From Strongyloides papillosus (Eukaryota; Nematoda; Chromadorea; Rhabditida; Strongyloididae), in assembly GCA_005656395.1 (NCBI GenBank), contig SRSI01000055.1, positions 496,001 through 560,000 of the forward strand: 64,000 bases of DNA. Direction: 5' to 3'. Position 1 is the first letter of the stretch. Every line of letters begins with the position of its first letter. Shown piece by piece: positions 1 to 10,775 of the stretch. The notes under the pieces are model-generated. The model was not told the origin of the DNA, searched no databases, and saw only the letters and a program-made list of their open reading frames with translations. Both the position numbers and the translations under genes were made by a program.

Positions 1-1065
1 ATATCTCCCTAATAAAGACAGATATCAAAAATCGTCTCCATGCGATTTTAGAAGAAGGTCTTGGCTATCAAATGAGATATTAACCGTCTTCATAGGTAGC
101 CTGGAGGCCTCAAGCTATTTTAAAATGTGTCGACAATTTAGGGTAATTTTACGAAAAAAAAGTTTGCAAAAAAAATATTCAAATATAAATATCTCCCTAA
201 TAAAGACAGATATCAAAAATCGTCTCCATGCGATTTTAGAAGAAGGTCTTGGCTATCAAATGAGATATTAACCGTCTTCATAGGTAGCCTGGAGGCCTCA
301 AGCTATTTTAAAATATGTCGACAATTTAGGGTAATTTTACGAAAAAAAAGTTTGCAAAAAAAATATTTAAATATAAATATCTCCCTAATAAAGACAGATA
401 TCAAAAATCGCCTCCATGCGATTTTAGAAGAAGGTCTTGGCTATCAAATGAGATATTAACCGTCTTCATAGGTAGCCTGGAGGTCTCAAGCTATTTTAAA
501 ATATGTCGACAATTTAGAGTAATTTTACGAAAAAAAAGTTTGCAAAAAAAATATTCAAATGTAAATATCTCCGTAATAAAAACAGATATAAAAAATCCGT
601 CAAATCAGATTTAAGATTAATGTGTTGGCTACAAAACGAGCTATTGACCATATTCTCAGGTAGCCTGGGGGCTTCAATAAGTATTATTTTTTGTCGACAA
701 TCTCGTATGCCAAAAATTTATAAAAAATTATTTGAAACTCAATAACTTGATTTTAAAACAAGATAATAAAAATTCGTCTGATGATTTTGAAGTATAAAGT
801 CTTGGCTTCAAAATGAGCTATTGAATATACACTCAGATAGCCTAGGGGCTTCAATAAATATTATTTTTTGTCGACAATTTAGTATGACAAAAATTTATGA
901 AAAATTGTTTAAAAGTTAATAACTCGATTTTAAAACAAGATATTAAAAATCCGTCAAATGAGGTTGAAGAATAAAGTCTTGGCTACAAAATAAGCCATTG
1001 ACCATATTCTCAGGTAACCGGGGGGCTTCAAAAAATATTATTTTTTGTTGACCATAAACTTGTTT
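1..1065. repeat. Tandem satellite, ~188 bp unit, six copies
   Basis: Three near-identical units begin at 1, 189 and 377, a spacing of exactly 188 bp. Each starts with ATATCTCCCTAATAAAGACA and contains the core GGTAGCCTGGAGGC and a GTCGACAATTTAG box. Three further diverged units begin near 564, 741 and 919 (spacing about 177 bp) and keep the ...GGCT.CAAAA.GAG.TATTGA... and GGTAGCCTGGGGGCTTCAA cores. The array runs off the left edge and decays rightwards, as expected at a satellite margin. No ORF is seen. Confidence 0.95.
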
Positions 1066-1429
1066 ATTAAATTTGTTTATTAAAAATTTGTCTTTAAACG
1101 TTATTTTTTACTTTTTTTTAAATAAACATCCTCCAAAGTCTCTTAGTAATTAATACTTCTCTTTTAATTAATAAATGATTATTTATTTACCTAGATATAC
1201 TATAAATAAACAAATAAATTAATTTTCTAACGGTAATTGGAATGGCGTCTCTGTAACATTTCACCCCTACGCGAAAATTTGTTTACTCCCATTTTTGGGT
1301 GTTTACACTTAACATTTTTGAAATATTATTTTAAAAATGAAATCAGCGCATAAAATTCTCTATACACACCAATTTTTAGAAAGTTAGGGAAAGTTTGAAA
1401 TTTTGGTGGAAAAATTGTGCAGGTTGCTA
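1066..1429. other. Intergenic, no gene seen
   Basis: AT-rich spacer between the satellite and a decayed chemoreceptor. A slightly less AT-rich patch near 1240-1320 contains no ORF or family match that I can recognise. Confidence 0.5.
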
Positions 1430-2115
1430 ATTATGTTATAAATTTATTTACCTACAATGATAAAAAAAGTTGTTTTTTATCAAGATTTATAAAATGAGAA
1501 AGACTTTTTTAAAGCAAATTCTCAACAATACTAACATGAGTTAAATTTATTTTATAACCACAGTATTAATTTTTAAAAGGAATATTGGATACAAAGAACT
1601 TTGAAATCAACCCCCTAATTTCTTAATAATTCTTTATTAGTAGAATAAAAATGATGATTTAAAATATAATGAAAGTTAGAAATTCTAATGAAAAACTCTA
1701 TCTTTTTGGGATGATTTCTCATCTTTAGGTACTATTAGTTTTCTTTTTAGGAAACATTACTGCTCCACTATAAAAAAATAATCGGTGATATTCAGATTAG
1801 TAAGAATGTTAATAATACAAATTTTTTTAATATCAATCGTACTGATTTGTAACAAATTATGTGTATTGAAAAGATAACAGCTGACAAATATGAAACATCG
1901 ATACAAGTAATAAAAGCATATAATTCTATTTTTTTCGTATATAATTGAATAACAATAATGGTAACTTAAACATTCACAATGAAAAATAAAGTAACCATTA
2001 AATATTATACTTATATCTTCTAGCTAGACACATGATACCAGATAATAGTCCAAATAATATATTGTATCAAAACAAATTTTTTATATTCACGATAATAGTA
2101 AGTTCAGTAAAAATT
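1430..2115 (-). pseudogene. Decayed chemoreceptor copy (third paralogue)
   Basis: Read on the minus strand, this stretch aligns along its length with exon 1 of the chemoreceptor at 3304-4317. The splice-donor area is recognisable (ACCTACAATGATAAA... at 1450), as are TTATAAAATGAGA, CTCAACAATACTAACA and, near 2020-2100, the CTAGACACATGATACCAGATAATAGTCCAAAT segment. Numerous small insertions and deletions break the reading frame and no long ORF remains. It is therefore a relic of a third copy lying left of the two duplicated blocks. No matching four-helix membrane gene is seen beside it. Confidence 0.75.
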
Positions 2116-2549
2116 TTATTTTAATTTTGATGAGCTTTTCAAAAATGCTCTAAACATATAATTCTAACTAAAAAATTAATTTTCAAAAAGGCATATTTTA
2201 GAGGAGAATTTTCCAATGTTTAAATTCGAATTTCATTCATTAAAATAGTTTTTAAATTTCCATTAATAATAAGTAATTCAGCATTTCAGATTAATTTTAA
2301 AAAGGTAAAAAAATTTCAGTAGATAAACAATTAAAAGATACCTTTTAATAGAACAAATAAATTATGTATCAAAATATTGCATTAAAATTATCTTAAAATA
2401 AAATATTCAGTAGGTAAATAAGAATGAATCATAAGTTCATACTTCGAATGAGAATAAGATATAAATATTTTATAGATTGTTAACCAAACAAATGAATTTC
2501 ATACCCATCAACTATGTAAATACTTAGGTACACACCACACAGAATATAT
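2116..2549. other. Intergenic, upstream of a membrane gene
   Basis: AT-rich spacer without an ORF. Its right-hand end, from about 2550, becomes near-identical to 7105 onward, which marks the left edge of the duplicated block. Confidence 0.5.
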
Positions 2550-2624
2550 TTTACTACCTTCAAAAATATTATTTCAAAAACTTTTGAAATAAAATACTTC
2601 GTAATTCATTTTTATTCTACATAA

Positions 2625-3127
2625 ATGAGATTCAGCAAATCTTTAATATTTTTTATTATTGCACTAATCATAATAATATGCTGTAGTGTAATTGGAAATA
2701 TTTTGTATTTTGTCAACTATAATGAAGAAAGTTATTGCTTCTCGTCAGCATATGGTACATCAAAAGGAAATGCTGGGTTATATTTATTGCATGTAGGAAA
2801 TGCCCTTTCATTGTTATTTTTTATTGTTGCAATTATTGGTGCATTTGCTATTTCAAGAAGTAGAGAATTTTCCTTGATTCTTCTTGTGATTTGTATTTTA
2901 AGAGCTATCATCAATCTTGCTGGAATTATCCTTTTAGCAATTGCTTTGACAGGTAAATTTAAATTGTTATTATCAATTGACTTCTTTTTTTTTAAGATTA
3001 CAGATGCAATCCAGCAAAAGCAATAGTTGGTCTATTGATTAACATGATTGGTATTTTTATAGTGATCATCTTTCTTTGCTTAGGATTACGTTCAAGATCC
3101 TACGAAGATGAAGGTGTTTACCATTAA
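2625..3127 (+). CDS. Small four-helix membrane protein, copy 1
   Basis: Two exons, 2625-2952 and 2997-3127, with a 44-bp intron (GTAAAT...TTTTAAG). The phase-1 junction joins in frame and gives about 152 aa. The protein has an N-terminal hydrophobic helix (about residues 5-28), two central helices (about 52-75 and 82-105), and a fourth helix encoded by exon 2 (about 118-137). It ends in a short charged tail (RSRSYEDEG...). The layout resembles small tetraspan membrane proteins of nematodes, but I recognise no named family. Exon 1 read through the intron would give a spurious 133-residue product ending in the intron. The gene is paralogous to 7180-7682, differing at only a few residues. Function unknown. 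Confidence 0.82.
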
Positions 3128-3303
3128 AAATATTAATTTTTTTATTGTATTTTTTACAACAATGTAAATATGGTATTCAACTTTAATAATAAAAAAATTT
3201 TAATAAATTCTTACTAGTTGATGTTTTGCTCACTGGAACTAAATCTTTTTAAAATTACTGTTTTAATGTTAACCTTAAATTTTCCCTTCAAAAATTTCCA
3301 AAT

Positions 3304-4317
3304 CTAAAACCTATTATTACCAATATCATAAATTTTACATTTAAAATATGCAATTATGAACTTGAAAATTTTTAAAAATGTTCTACGATTCTTTGATGGC
3401 ACAAAAATAATTAATAACGCATTGACACAAGGTACTAAACTAAAACAATGTACCGTTGGTGTGGCATAAATAGGTTCGGAAAAATAGTAATTAAAACAAA
3501 AAAATAAAAAATAAAGAAATATAGGAATACAACTTATTGTAGATGGTATAAGTGCCTGAAAAAGGATTATTCTTGAAAATTCTTTATGTTTTCTTTTTGT
3601 TCTCTCAGACATAATAGAACTCCTTAATTCCATAAATTTCATATATTTCTGATAAAAAATAAAAATTATTATACAGTTTGTGGCATAAAAAATTCCAATA
3701 ATTATAGAACTAATTATAAATTCTTTACTCCACTAAAAAAAATATATTGTTTTTTAAATTTTTTTACTTACAATGATAAAGTAAGTTGTTGTTGTGTCAA
3801 AATTTATAAAATGAGAGGAACTTCTATTAAGCAAACTCTCAACAACACTAACGGGAGTTATTTTATAATTTATTATATAACCATTATAAAAATTAACTAT
3901 TGATATTGAGATCGGTAAAAATGTTAATAATACAACTTTTTTAAATGTTAATTTTACTGATTTACAACAAATTAGGTATCTTGAAATGATAACAGCCGAT
4001 GGAAATGAAATATCGATACCAGTAATAAAAATACAACATCCCATTATTATTTTATATATAATTATGTCAAAATCATAGTAACTGAAATATCCATAATGCA
4101 AAATAACATAATCACTAAATATTATAAGTTCACATCTGTTAACTAGGCCCACGACACCAGATAATAATCCAAATGATAATTGTATCAGAATTAATTTTTT
4201 ATACTCACGATCATAATCCGTTCCATAATTTTTCCATGTTATAAATATACCAATACTACAAACTGATAGAGTAAATATCACTATAATTATATGGAGAATA
4301 TTGTTTATTATGTCCAT
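3304..4317 (-). CDS. Str-superfamily-type chemoreceptor (7TM)
   Basis: Minus strand, exon 1 4317-3772 and exon 2 3732-3304, with a 39-bp intron (GTAAGT...TTTTTTAG) and a phase-0 join, giving about 324 aa. Hydrophobic helices span the protein. A basic intracellular loop (MSERTKRKHKEFSRIILFQA) precedes helix 6, and helix 7 is followed by PSKNRRTFLK. The 'FQALIPSTISCIPI' stretch is the kind of Q-x-x-x-P signature found before helix 6 of nematode Str/Srh/Srd receptors. The likely role is a sensory-neuron GPCR; subfamily not assigned. It faces the four-helix gene convergently, and the pair is duplicated at 7180-8868. Confidence 0.8.
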
Positions 4318-4744
4318 AAGAAAAAATGAATTTTTGTTTATGATAATAAAAGTTTTTTATATCATAGACGTTTTTACGGCTGTTAATTATTTATTAAAAG
4401 GTGTCTGGTTCAGATTAATAAAAAAGTATTTGGGTAAGCCATATAATAATAATGTAAACAGTTTATAACTTTTACTTCATAATCTTTTTTAATAATTTTT
4501 CCCTATTTCTAATTATAAAAATATTCATACATCTTTTAACTTTAAAAACATAATAAAATAAATAATATTTCACAATATTTTAGAAAAAATATCAAAACGT
4601 CGTGACACAAAATAACTTCTTGATAAAAAAAAATGATAAATGTACAATGTCATAGAGTTCAAAAACGAAGTTAAAAAAATCGTTATAAATAGTAATATAT
4701 TAGAAATCAAACTATAAATACATATTATCGCATACTAAATAAAC

Positions 4745-7066
4745 CACACACACAGCTATGACGCAGAAAGACAAGTCGATTTTTGGCAGTACCTTTAGAC
4801 AAAGAGAAAGAAATTTATCTTCTGTTTTAAATTGTCATCAAAAACTATTAGTGTTTTACAAATGAATTTCCGTTAAGTTTAAGGACATAAACGTCTTTCG
4901 TGTTTAAAAAAAATTAAATTAATAATAGTAAAATTATAAAATTGGGAGTAAAATAATGTGACAAAATAAATCAGAGTCTTATCAGTGTATAGCTAAAATT
5001 AATTTATAAATATTTATATTTCAGCAATTTTTGAGGTAGTTAATGGAAATATTTTTATTGTTTTAGTAGATCGAGAAGAGCTCTGTCAAACATGCATAAC
5101 ATTATTAGATTATTTTAAAAATTGCTATCATTATTTTAATACTTTAATTTTATTAATTTTAAAAAAAAAGTTAACTATACAAAATATTTTTTTAGAACTC
5201 TTATGCACAGACTAAAATTGTAAACGTCAGTAAGATAGGTCCAATTTACAAAATATTACTCATTTATTCATATGTGTTAAAGAACACACAAAAGATTTTT
5301 TCCTCATTTTAAGGACCATTTTTATCAAAAAAAGGACCATTTCTATAAAATTAAGGACCATTGTAAAATTATATTTAAGTTTTATGGTAATTATATTTTT
5401 TTTAGTTTTACCAATATTGCAATAGTTTTAATAAAGTTTTTTTAATATTTTATAATTTATTACACACAAACAGTTCTTTCATTAAAACTGCACTATTTTA
5501 TTTATCCCTTGACCACTTTGTCATTTATTGTGCCATTAAAATGAAAAAAAAATTATCACAATTATTAATTAAATAATCTAGTAAAGCAAATAATATAGAA
5601 AAATAAATAAATTCGTTAAAGCAAAAACTTAATTTGAAAAAAAAATTGTAAAGCATCACTTAACTACTAGTAAAATATGGTAAAAATAAATTACCAAGCA
5701 TGTCAGAAAAAATTTTTTATTTTCTACTAAGCATTAAATAATATGAAAATGATATTAAATGTCTAAATAATTTCTATAATCTTCAAAAAGTTTTATAATA
5801 GGTTAAAAGATCATTTTTTACAATTAAAAATTTTTTAAACGTTTGTAAAAAACACTAGAATAAATTAGTTCGAAACATATTTAATTTAAGATAGTTTTGA
5901 CACAATAAAATATAAATTTTTAGTTTAATGTTATCAAAATTAATGCTTTATAATTCAACACGGATATTACATAATTATCATTATTAGGTTGATATTTTCT
6001 ATATTTTGTACTTTTTTATATAATAAAATATTATTATAATATGTTTTTTTTTAGTTCGAATCAAAATGAGTAGATAAAAAAAACTTTATTAAATAATATT
6101 CAATACAAAAAAATAATTAAATGGTAAAAAATTTAATAGTATTATTCAAATTTAATAAATTAGTCCGAAAAATGATGGAGTGGTCTTTGTTCTGATAGAG
6201 TGGTCCTTATTTTGATAATTGGTCCTCGTTTTGAAGAAAAAATCATTTGTGTGAAATTCTGCATTATTTTTTTAATTAACATTTTTTAAAAGTACGGTAC
6301 TTTTATATAATTTATTGTTATTTCACATATTTTAACATAATTATTATTACATAAAAATATTTCTACGAATCTTTTAGATTTGTTATATATTTAATTTTAT
6401 TGCTATACCTTTAACTTTTAAATACAACAGATAAGAAAAAAAAATAATGTAATTTTATGATTGCTTATTATTAAGAAGCATTATAAATATACTGACATAC
6501 AAAAAAAACGTTTTTAATTGAACATCAAAAAATATGAAAAATAAATTATTTTTAATTAATTATATCTTTCTTTAAAATTTGTTGTAATTAGTGATAAAAT
6601 ATTTCTTTATTTAACTATCTTCTTCTATATAATCATAGTAATAAAAAGTCTACAAAATTCTTCACTAAAAATTATCAATTAAAAAGTCCTTTTTATTAAA
6701 AAGGGAAGTTTCCGTTTTTTTTCAACAAGTAATTCAACAGTTATTACAATGCTCTTAATAATTTTTATTTTATTGGTTACAAAAAAAAACTATAATATCA
6801 TATTTGTATGTTAAAAAAAATACTGTTGATTCTAGACACCCGGAAGTAATTCTAATTTCCATAAATACACATGGTATTATGTAGAGTTATGAAAAACAAT
6901 TTTCTTACAACAATAATATGTGCACAAATTATTCTTATTAATCGAACTTTCGTAAGGAATCATTAGTTTTTATGGCAACTATAAACAAAAAATAAATTTC
7001 TTTCTCTTTGTCTAAAAGTGTTACCGAAAATGGAATTGTTTTTCAATGTCATAGTTCTGTGTGTCC
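4745..7066. repeat. Degenerate long inverted repeat between duplicated blocks
   Basis: The outer ends are inverted copies. At 4746-4840 the order is ACACACAG..CTATGAC, then TTTAGACAAAGAGAAAGAAATTTAT. On the minus strand at 7066-6970 the same landmarks occur in the same order. A second inverted pair is the run of three AAGGACCATTT-like motifs at 5315-5365, matched by three GGTCCTTATTTT-like motifs at 6180-6235, with ACACAAA.GATTTTTTCCTCA beside each. The middle is extremely AT-rich and I see no ORF. It could be an old foldback or TIR element, or the scar of an inverted duplication. Confidence 0.6.
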
Positions 7067-7179
7067 AGATCAACTATATAATTACTCAAAAAGACAAAAC
7101 AAATTTTACCATCTTCAAAAATATTATTTCAAAAACTTTTGAAATAAAATACTTCTTCATTCATTTTTATTCTATATAA

Positions 7180-7682
7180 ATGGGATTCAGCAAATCTTTA
7201 ATATTCTTTATTATTGCACTAATTATAATAATATGCTGTATTGTAATTGGAAATATTTTGTATTTTGTCAACTATAATGAAGAAAGTTGTTGCTTCTCGT
7301 CAGCATATGGAACATCAAAAGGAAATGCTGGGTTGTATTTATTGCATGTAGGAAATGCACTTTCATTGTTATTTTTTATTGTTGCAATTATTGGTGCATT
7401 TGCTATTTCAAGAAGTAGAGAATTTTCCTTGATTCTTCTTGTGATTTGTGTTTTAAGAGCTATCATCAATCTTGCTGGAATTATCCTTTTAGCAATTGCT
7501 TTGACAGGTAAATTTAAATTGTTATTATCAATTGACTTCTTTTTTTTTAAGATTACAGATGCAATCCAGCAAAAGCAATAGTTGGTCTATTGATTAACAT
7601 GATTGGTATTTTTATAGTGATCATCTTTCTTTGCTTAGGATTACGTTCAAGATCCTACGAAGATGAGGGTGTTTACCACTAA
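7180..7682 (+). CDS. Small four-helix membrane protein, copy 2
   Basis: Exons 7180-7507 and 7552-7682, intron of 44 bp with the same donor and acceptor as the copy at 2625. About 152 aa with four hydrophobic helices. It differs from copy 1 at a handful of residues (for example MGFSKS instead of MRFSKS, and CCFSS instead of YCFSS). The frame is intact and the introns are nearly identical, so the duplication is recent or homogenised by conversion. No family identified. Confidence 0.82.
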
Positions 7683-7859
7683 AAATATTAATTTTTTTAT
7701 TGTATTTTTTACAACAATGTAAATATACTATTCAATTTTAATAATAAAAAAATTTCAATAAATTTTACTAGATGGTGTTTTGCTCACTGGAACTAAATCT
7801 TTTGATATTACTGTTTTAATATTATTTTTAAATTTTTCCTTTAAAAAATTTCCAAATCC

Positions 7860-8868
7860 AAACCTATTATTACTAAAAACATTAATTTTACAATTTAAAT
7901 ATACAACTAAGACTTGAAAAATTTTAAAAATGTTTCACGATTCTTTGATGGTACAAAAATAAAGAATAACCCATTGAGGCAAGGAACTAAGCTAAAGCAG
8001 TGTAACATTGGTGTACCATAAAGGGATCCAGAAAATGGATAATTAAAACAAAAAAATAAAATATAAAAAATTGATGGTATGCATCCTAATATAGATGGTA
8101 CAAGTGCCTGGAAAAGAATTATTCTTGAAAATTCTTTATGCTTTCTTTTTGTCGTCTCAGACATAATATAATCTCTTAATTTCATAAATTTCATATATTT
8201 CTGATAAAAAATAAGAACCAACACATAATTTGTGGTATAAAAAATTCCAAAAATTATCATGAAAGTTATATATTCTTTACTCCACTAAAAAAAGATATTG
8301 TTTTTTAAATTTATTTACTTACAATAATAAAGTAAGTTGTTGTTGTATCAAGATTTATAAAATGAGAAGGATTTTCTTTAAGTAAATTCTCAACAACACT
8401 AACAGGAGTTATTTTATAATTTATTATATACCCATTATAAAAAGTAACTAGTGATATTGAGATTGGTAAAAATGTTAATAAAACAATTTTTTTTAATGTT
8501 AGATTTACATATTTGCAAACAATTAGGTATTTTGAAATGATGACAGCTGACGGAAATGAAACATCGATACTAGTAATGAAAATATATAATCCCATTAATA
8601 TTTTATATATAATTAAATCAAAATTATAATGACTGAAATATTCCATAATGGAAAATAAAATAATCATTAAATATTATAAAGTTACATCTGCTAATTAGGC
8701 ACACAATTCCAGATAATACTCCAAATGATAATTGTAATAAAAATTAATTTTTTATACTCACGATCATGATCAGTTCTATAATTTTCCATGTTATAAATAT
8801 ACCAATACTACAAACTGATAGATTTAGTATTACTATAAATATATTAAGATATCTTTAATTATCATCAT
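7860..8868 (-). pseudogene. Broken chemoreceptor paralogue
   Basis: Homologous to the receptor at 3304-4317. The ATG corresponding to its start (8868) runs into an early in-frame TAG after about 11 codons. A one-base loss after the TGGAAAA segment (near 8790) shifts the frame again. The intron is preserved, as is exon 2 (MSETTKRKHKEFSRIILFQA loop, helix 7, PSKNRETFLK). A one-base loss near 7905 truncates the tail. A partial frame from 8667 covers helices 3-5. The N-terminal lesions make a functional receptor unlikely. Confidence 0.75.
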
Positions 8869-9432
8869 AAGAAAAAATGAATTTTTGATTATAAAAATAA
8901 AAGTTTTTTATATTATAGACATTTTACGGTTGATATTTATTTATTAAAAGGTGTCTGGCTCAGATTAATAGAAAAGTATTTGGGTAAGCCATACATTAAT
9001 AATGTGACAATTTATAACTTTTATTCCCTAGTTTTTCTTTGTAATTTCTACCTATTATTAATTAATAAAATTATTTAAACATCTTTTAATCATAAAAAAA
9101 CAATAAATAATATTCACAACATCTTAGAAAAAATATCCTAGTTGTCATGACACAAAATAACTGTCATGATAAAAAAATGATAAATGTACATTGTCATGGA
9201 GTTAAAAACTAAAGTTAAAAAAAAATCGTTATAATAATAATATATTAAAAATCAAACTACAAATACATATTACTGCATACTAAATAGGTCATATTTTAAA
9301 AATTTTAAAAAACCTCATTAAATATTTTATTTCTACAAAACCCTACATTGCAAAAAAAAATAAGTAAAGTTAACAATATACAATAAATTTACAAATATTA
9401 TACAATAAGTTAAAAAAAATAATATATTTAAA

Positions 9433-10440
9433 TCATTCAGTGTCCTCAATAAAAATATCCCCATTATAATCTCCACACGGCAATTTCTTCTTGTCCAAAT
9501 CATCGAAGAAACTGTGCTTCAGGATGTCCTTGACATTTGCGCGATTTTTTGGGTCGTAAATAAGCATATCCTGTAGTAATAGTATTCCATCCTCATCTAA
9601 ATAGTCTGCAAATCTTGGTCTGATATTCCTACTTCTCCATTTCGGGAACGTTGGCTTATAGTCTTGGAGGTTAACAATATCTGGCCATGTTTCTTCACTT
9701 GGTGTTCCGAGAGTTTGAAATATTTTGTATAGTTGATCTATTTCAGAATCCCCACCAAATAAGATGGTACCTGTTGCCATCTCTCCAAAAATACAAGCTA
9801 TAGACCAAACATCAACAGCAGTCGAGTATTTATCGGCTCCCAATAGAATTTCTGGTGAACGATACCAAAGTGTAACGATCTGAAAAAGTTAATAACGAAA
9901 AAAGTAATTACCACAACTAACCTCATGTGTATATACGGCTACAGGAACCCCTACAGTCCTAGACAAACCAAAATCTGCTAATTTTACACACCCTCCGCCA
10001 TCAATTAACAAATTTTGAGGCTTTAAATCACGGTGTAAAACCCTCCGTTGATGGCAGAAGCAGATACCTTGACATATCTGGTATAAAAAACTCTTTACAG
10101 TATCAGGTTCCATTACTTGCCCTTCTGGTATCCTATCCATATATATCTTCAAATCCAGGTAGAGGTATTCAAAGATTAAGTACAGCTTACGAGGCATAAG
10201 TATAAAATCCTCCAGCGATACTATATTTGGATGTCTGACCTCCCGAAGCATGGCAATTTCTCTTATAGAAGATGGGGGTACTCCTTCATCATCAATATCC
10301 ATCTTTATCCTTTTTACTGCAACAATCCTCCCGGTAGGCATGTGTCTGTATTTATAGACTACACCATACGTTCCTTCACCAATTTTTTCGAGTTTCACGA
10401 GATCATTAAGAGTGATCTTCAGTCTTTTAGAGACAACCAT
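9433..10440 (-). CDS. CDK1-like cyclin-dependent kinase
   Basis: Exon 1 10440-9922 and exon 2 9879-9433, with a 42-bp intron (GTTAGT...TTTTTCAG) and a phase-0 join at THE|IVTLWYR, giving 321 aa. Ser/Thr kinase landmarks in order: glycine loop [17 protein letters not shown] lysine, alpha-C helix, [10 protein letters not shown] catalytic loop, DFGLSR, T-loop [14 protein letters not shown] with the conserved activating Thr, [13 protein letters not shown], and [18 protein letters not shown]. Length and motifs fit the CDK1/CDK2 group, which needs a cyclin partner and drives the cell cycle. The odd feature is the alpha-C helix: it reads PPSSIRE where the family has PSTAIRE, suggesting a diverged CDK1 paralogue. 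A conserved single gene without a neighbouring duplicate. Confidence 0.93.
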
Positions 10441-10775
10441 GATTGATATACTGCAGCAGCCTCCTGATTAGTGTAAATGACTTAAATGTTATTGTAATCG
10501 AAATTTAGTGTTTTTATATGTTTGGGAATGGGTTTATATTCAAACAATCGTTTTTAGATAGATTGATTATGACAAAATCACCAACATTGTTTTGAATGTC
10601 ATTTATCTTAATCATCGTTTTAATAAACAATTTAAAGACAAAATTCTGATCGAAATATGAATAAAAGAAGCTAGATTTGTAATTAGAAGTTTTATAAATA
10701 AATGATTATTGCTAATGGTAAAACACATAAATATTATTAGATAAAGTTAATTAAATTACTATATGTACACTTCAC
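10441..10775. other. Intergenic between CDK and RING genes
   Basis: About 335 bp containing the promoter of the minus-strand kinase gene and the 3' end of the minus-strand RING gene. No further ORF; no clear regulatory motif. Confidence 0.5.

Larger units (their letters stand above)
2550..4740. repeat. Segmental duplication, copy 1
   Basis: About 2.2 kb matching 7105-9290 in the same order and orientation: a plus-strand four-helix membrane gene and a minus-strand chemoreceptor. The two membrane genes are 4555 bp apart and nearly identical. The chemoreceptor halves are more diverged, and copy 2 is broken. The copies flank a degenerate inverted-repeat region (4745-7066). Confidence 0.9.
7105..9290. 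repeat. Segmental duplication, copy 2
   Basis: Second copy of the 2550-4740 block in the same orientation. It carries an intact membrane gene (7180-7682) and a broken chemoreceptor (7860-8868). Similarity extends through the shared tail (GGTGTCTGGCTCAGATTAATA near 8950, matching 4400) to about 9290, where the sequences part. Confidence 0.9.

Noticed and set aside
2732..2914. Minus-strand ORF opposite the four-helix gene
   Set aside because: It is the antisense shadow of a well-supported spliced gene and repeats at 7272-7469 only because the sense gene is duplicated.
10231..10446. Plus-strand ORF across the kinase start
   Set aside because: Antisense to the first exon of the CDK-like gene; no independent signal.
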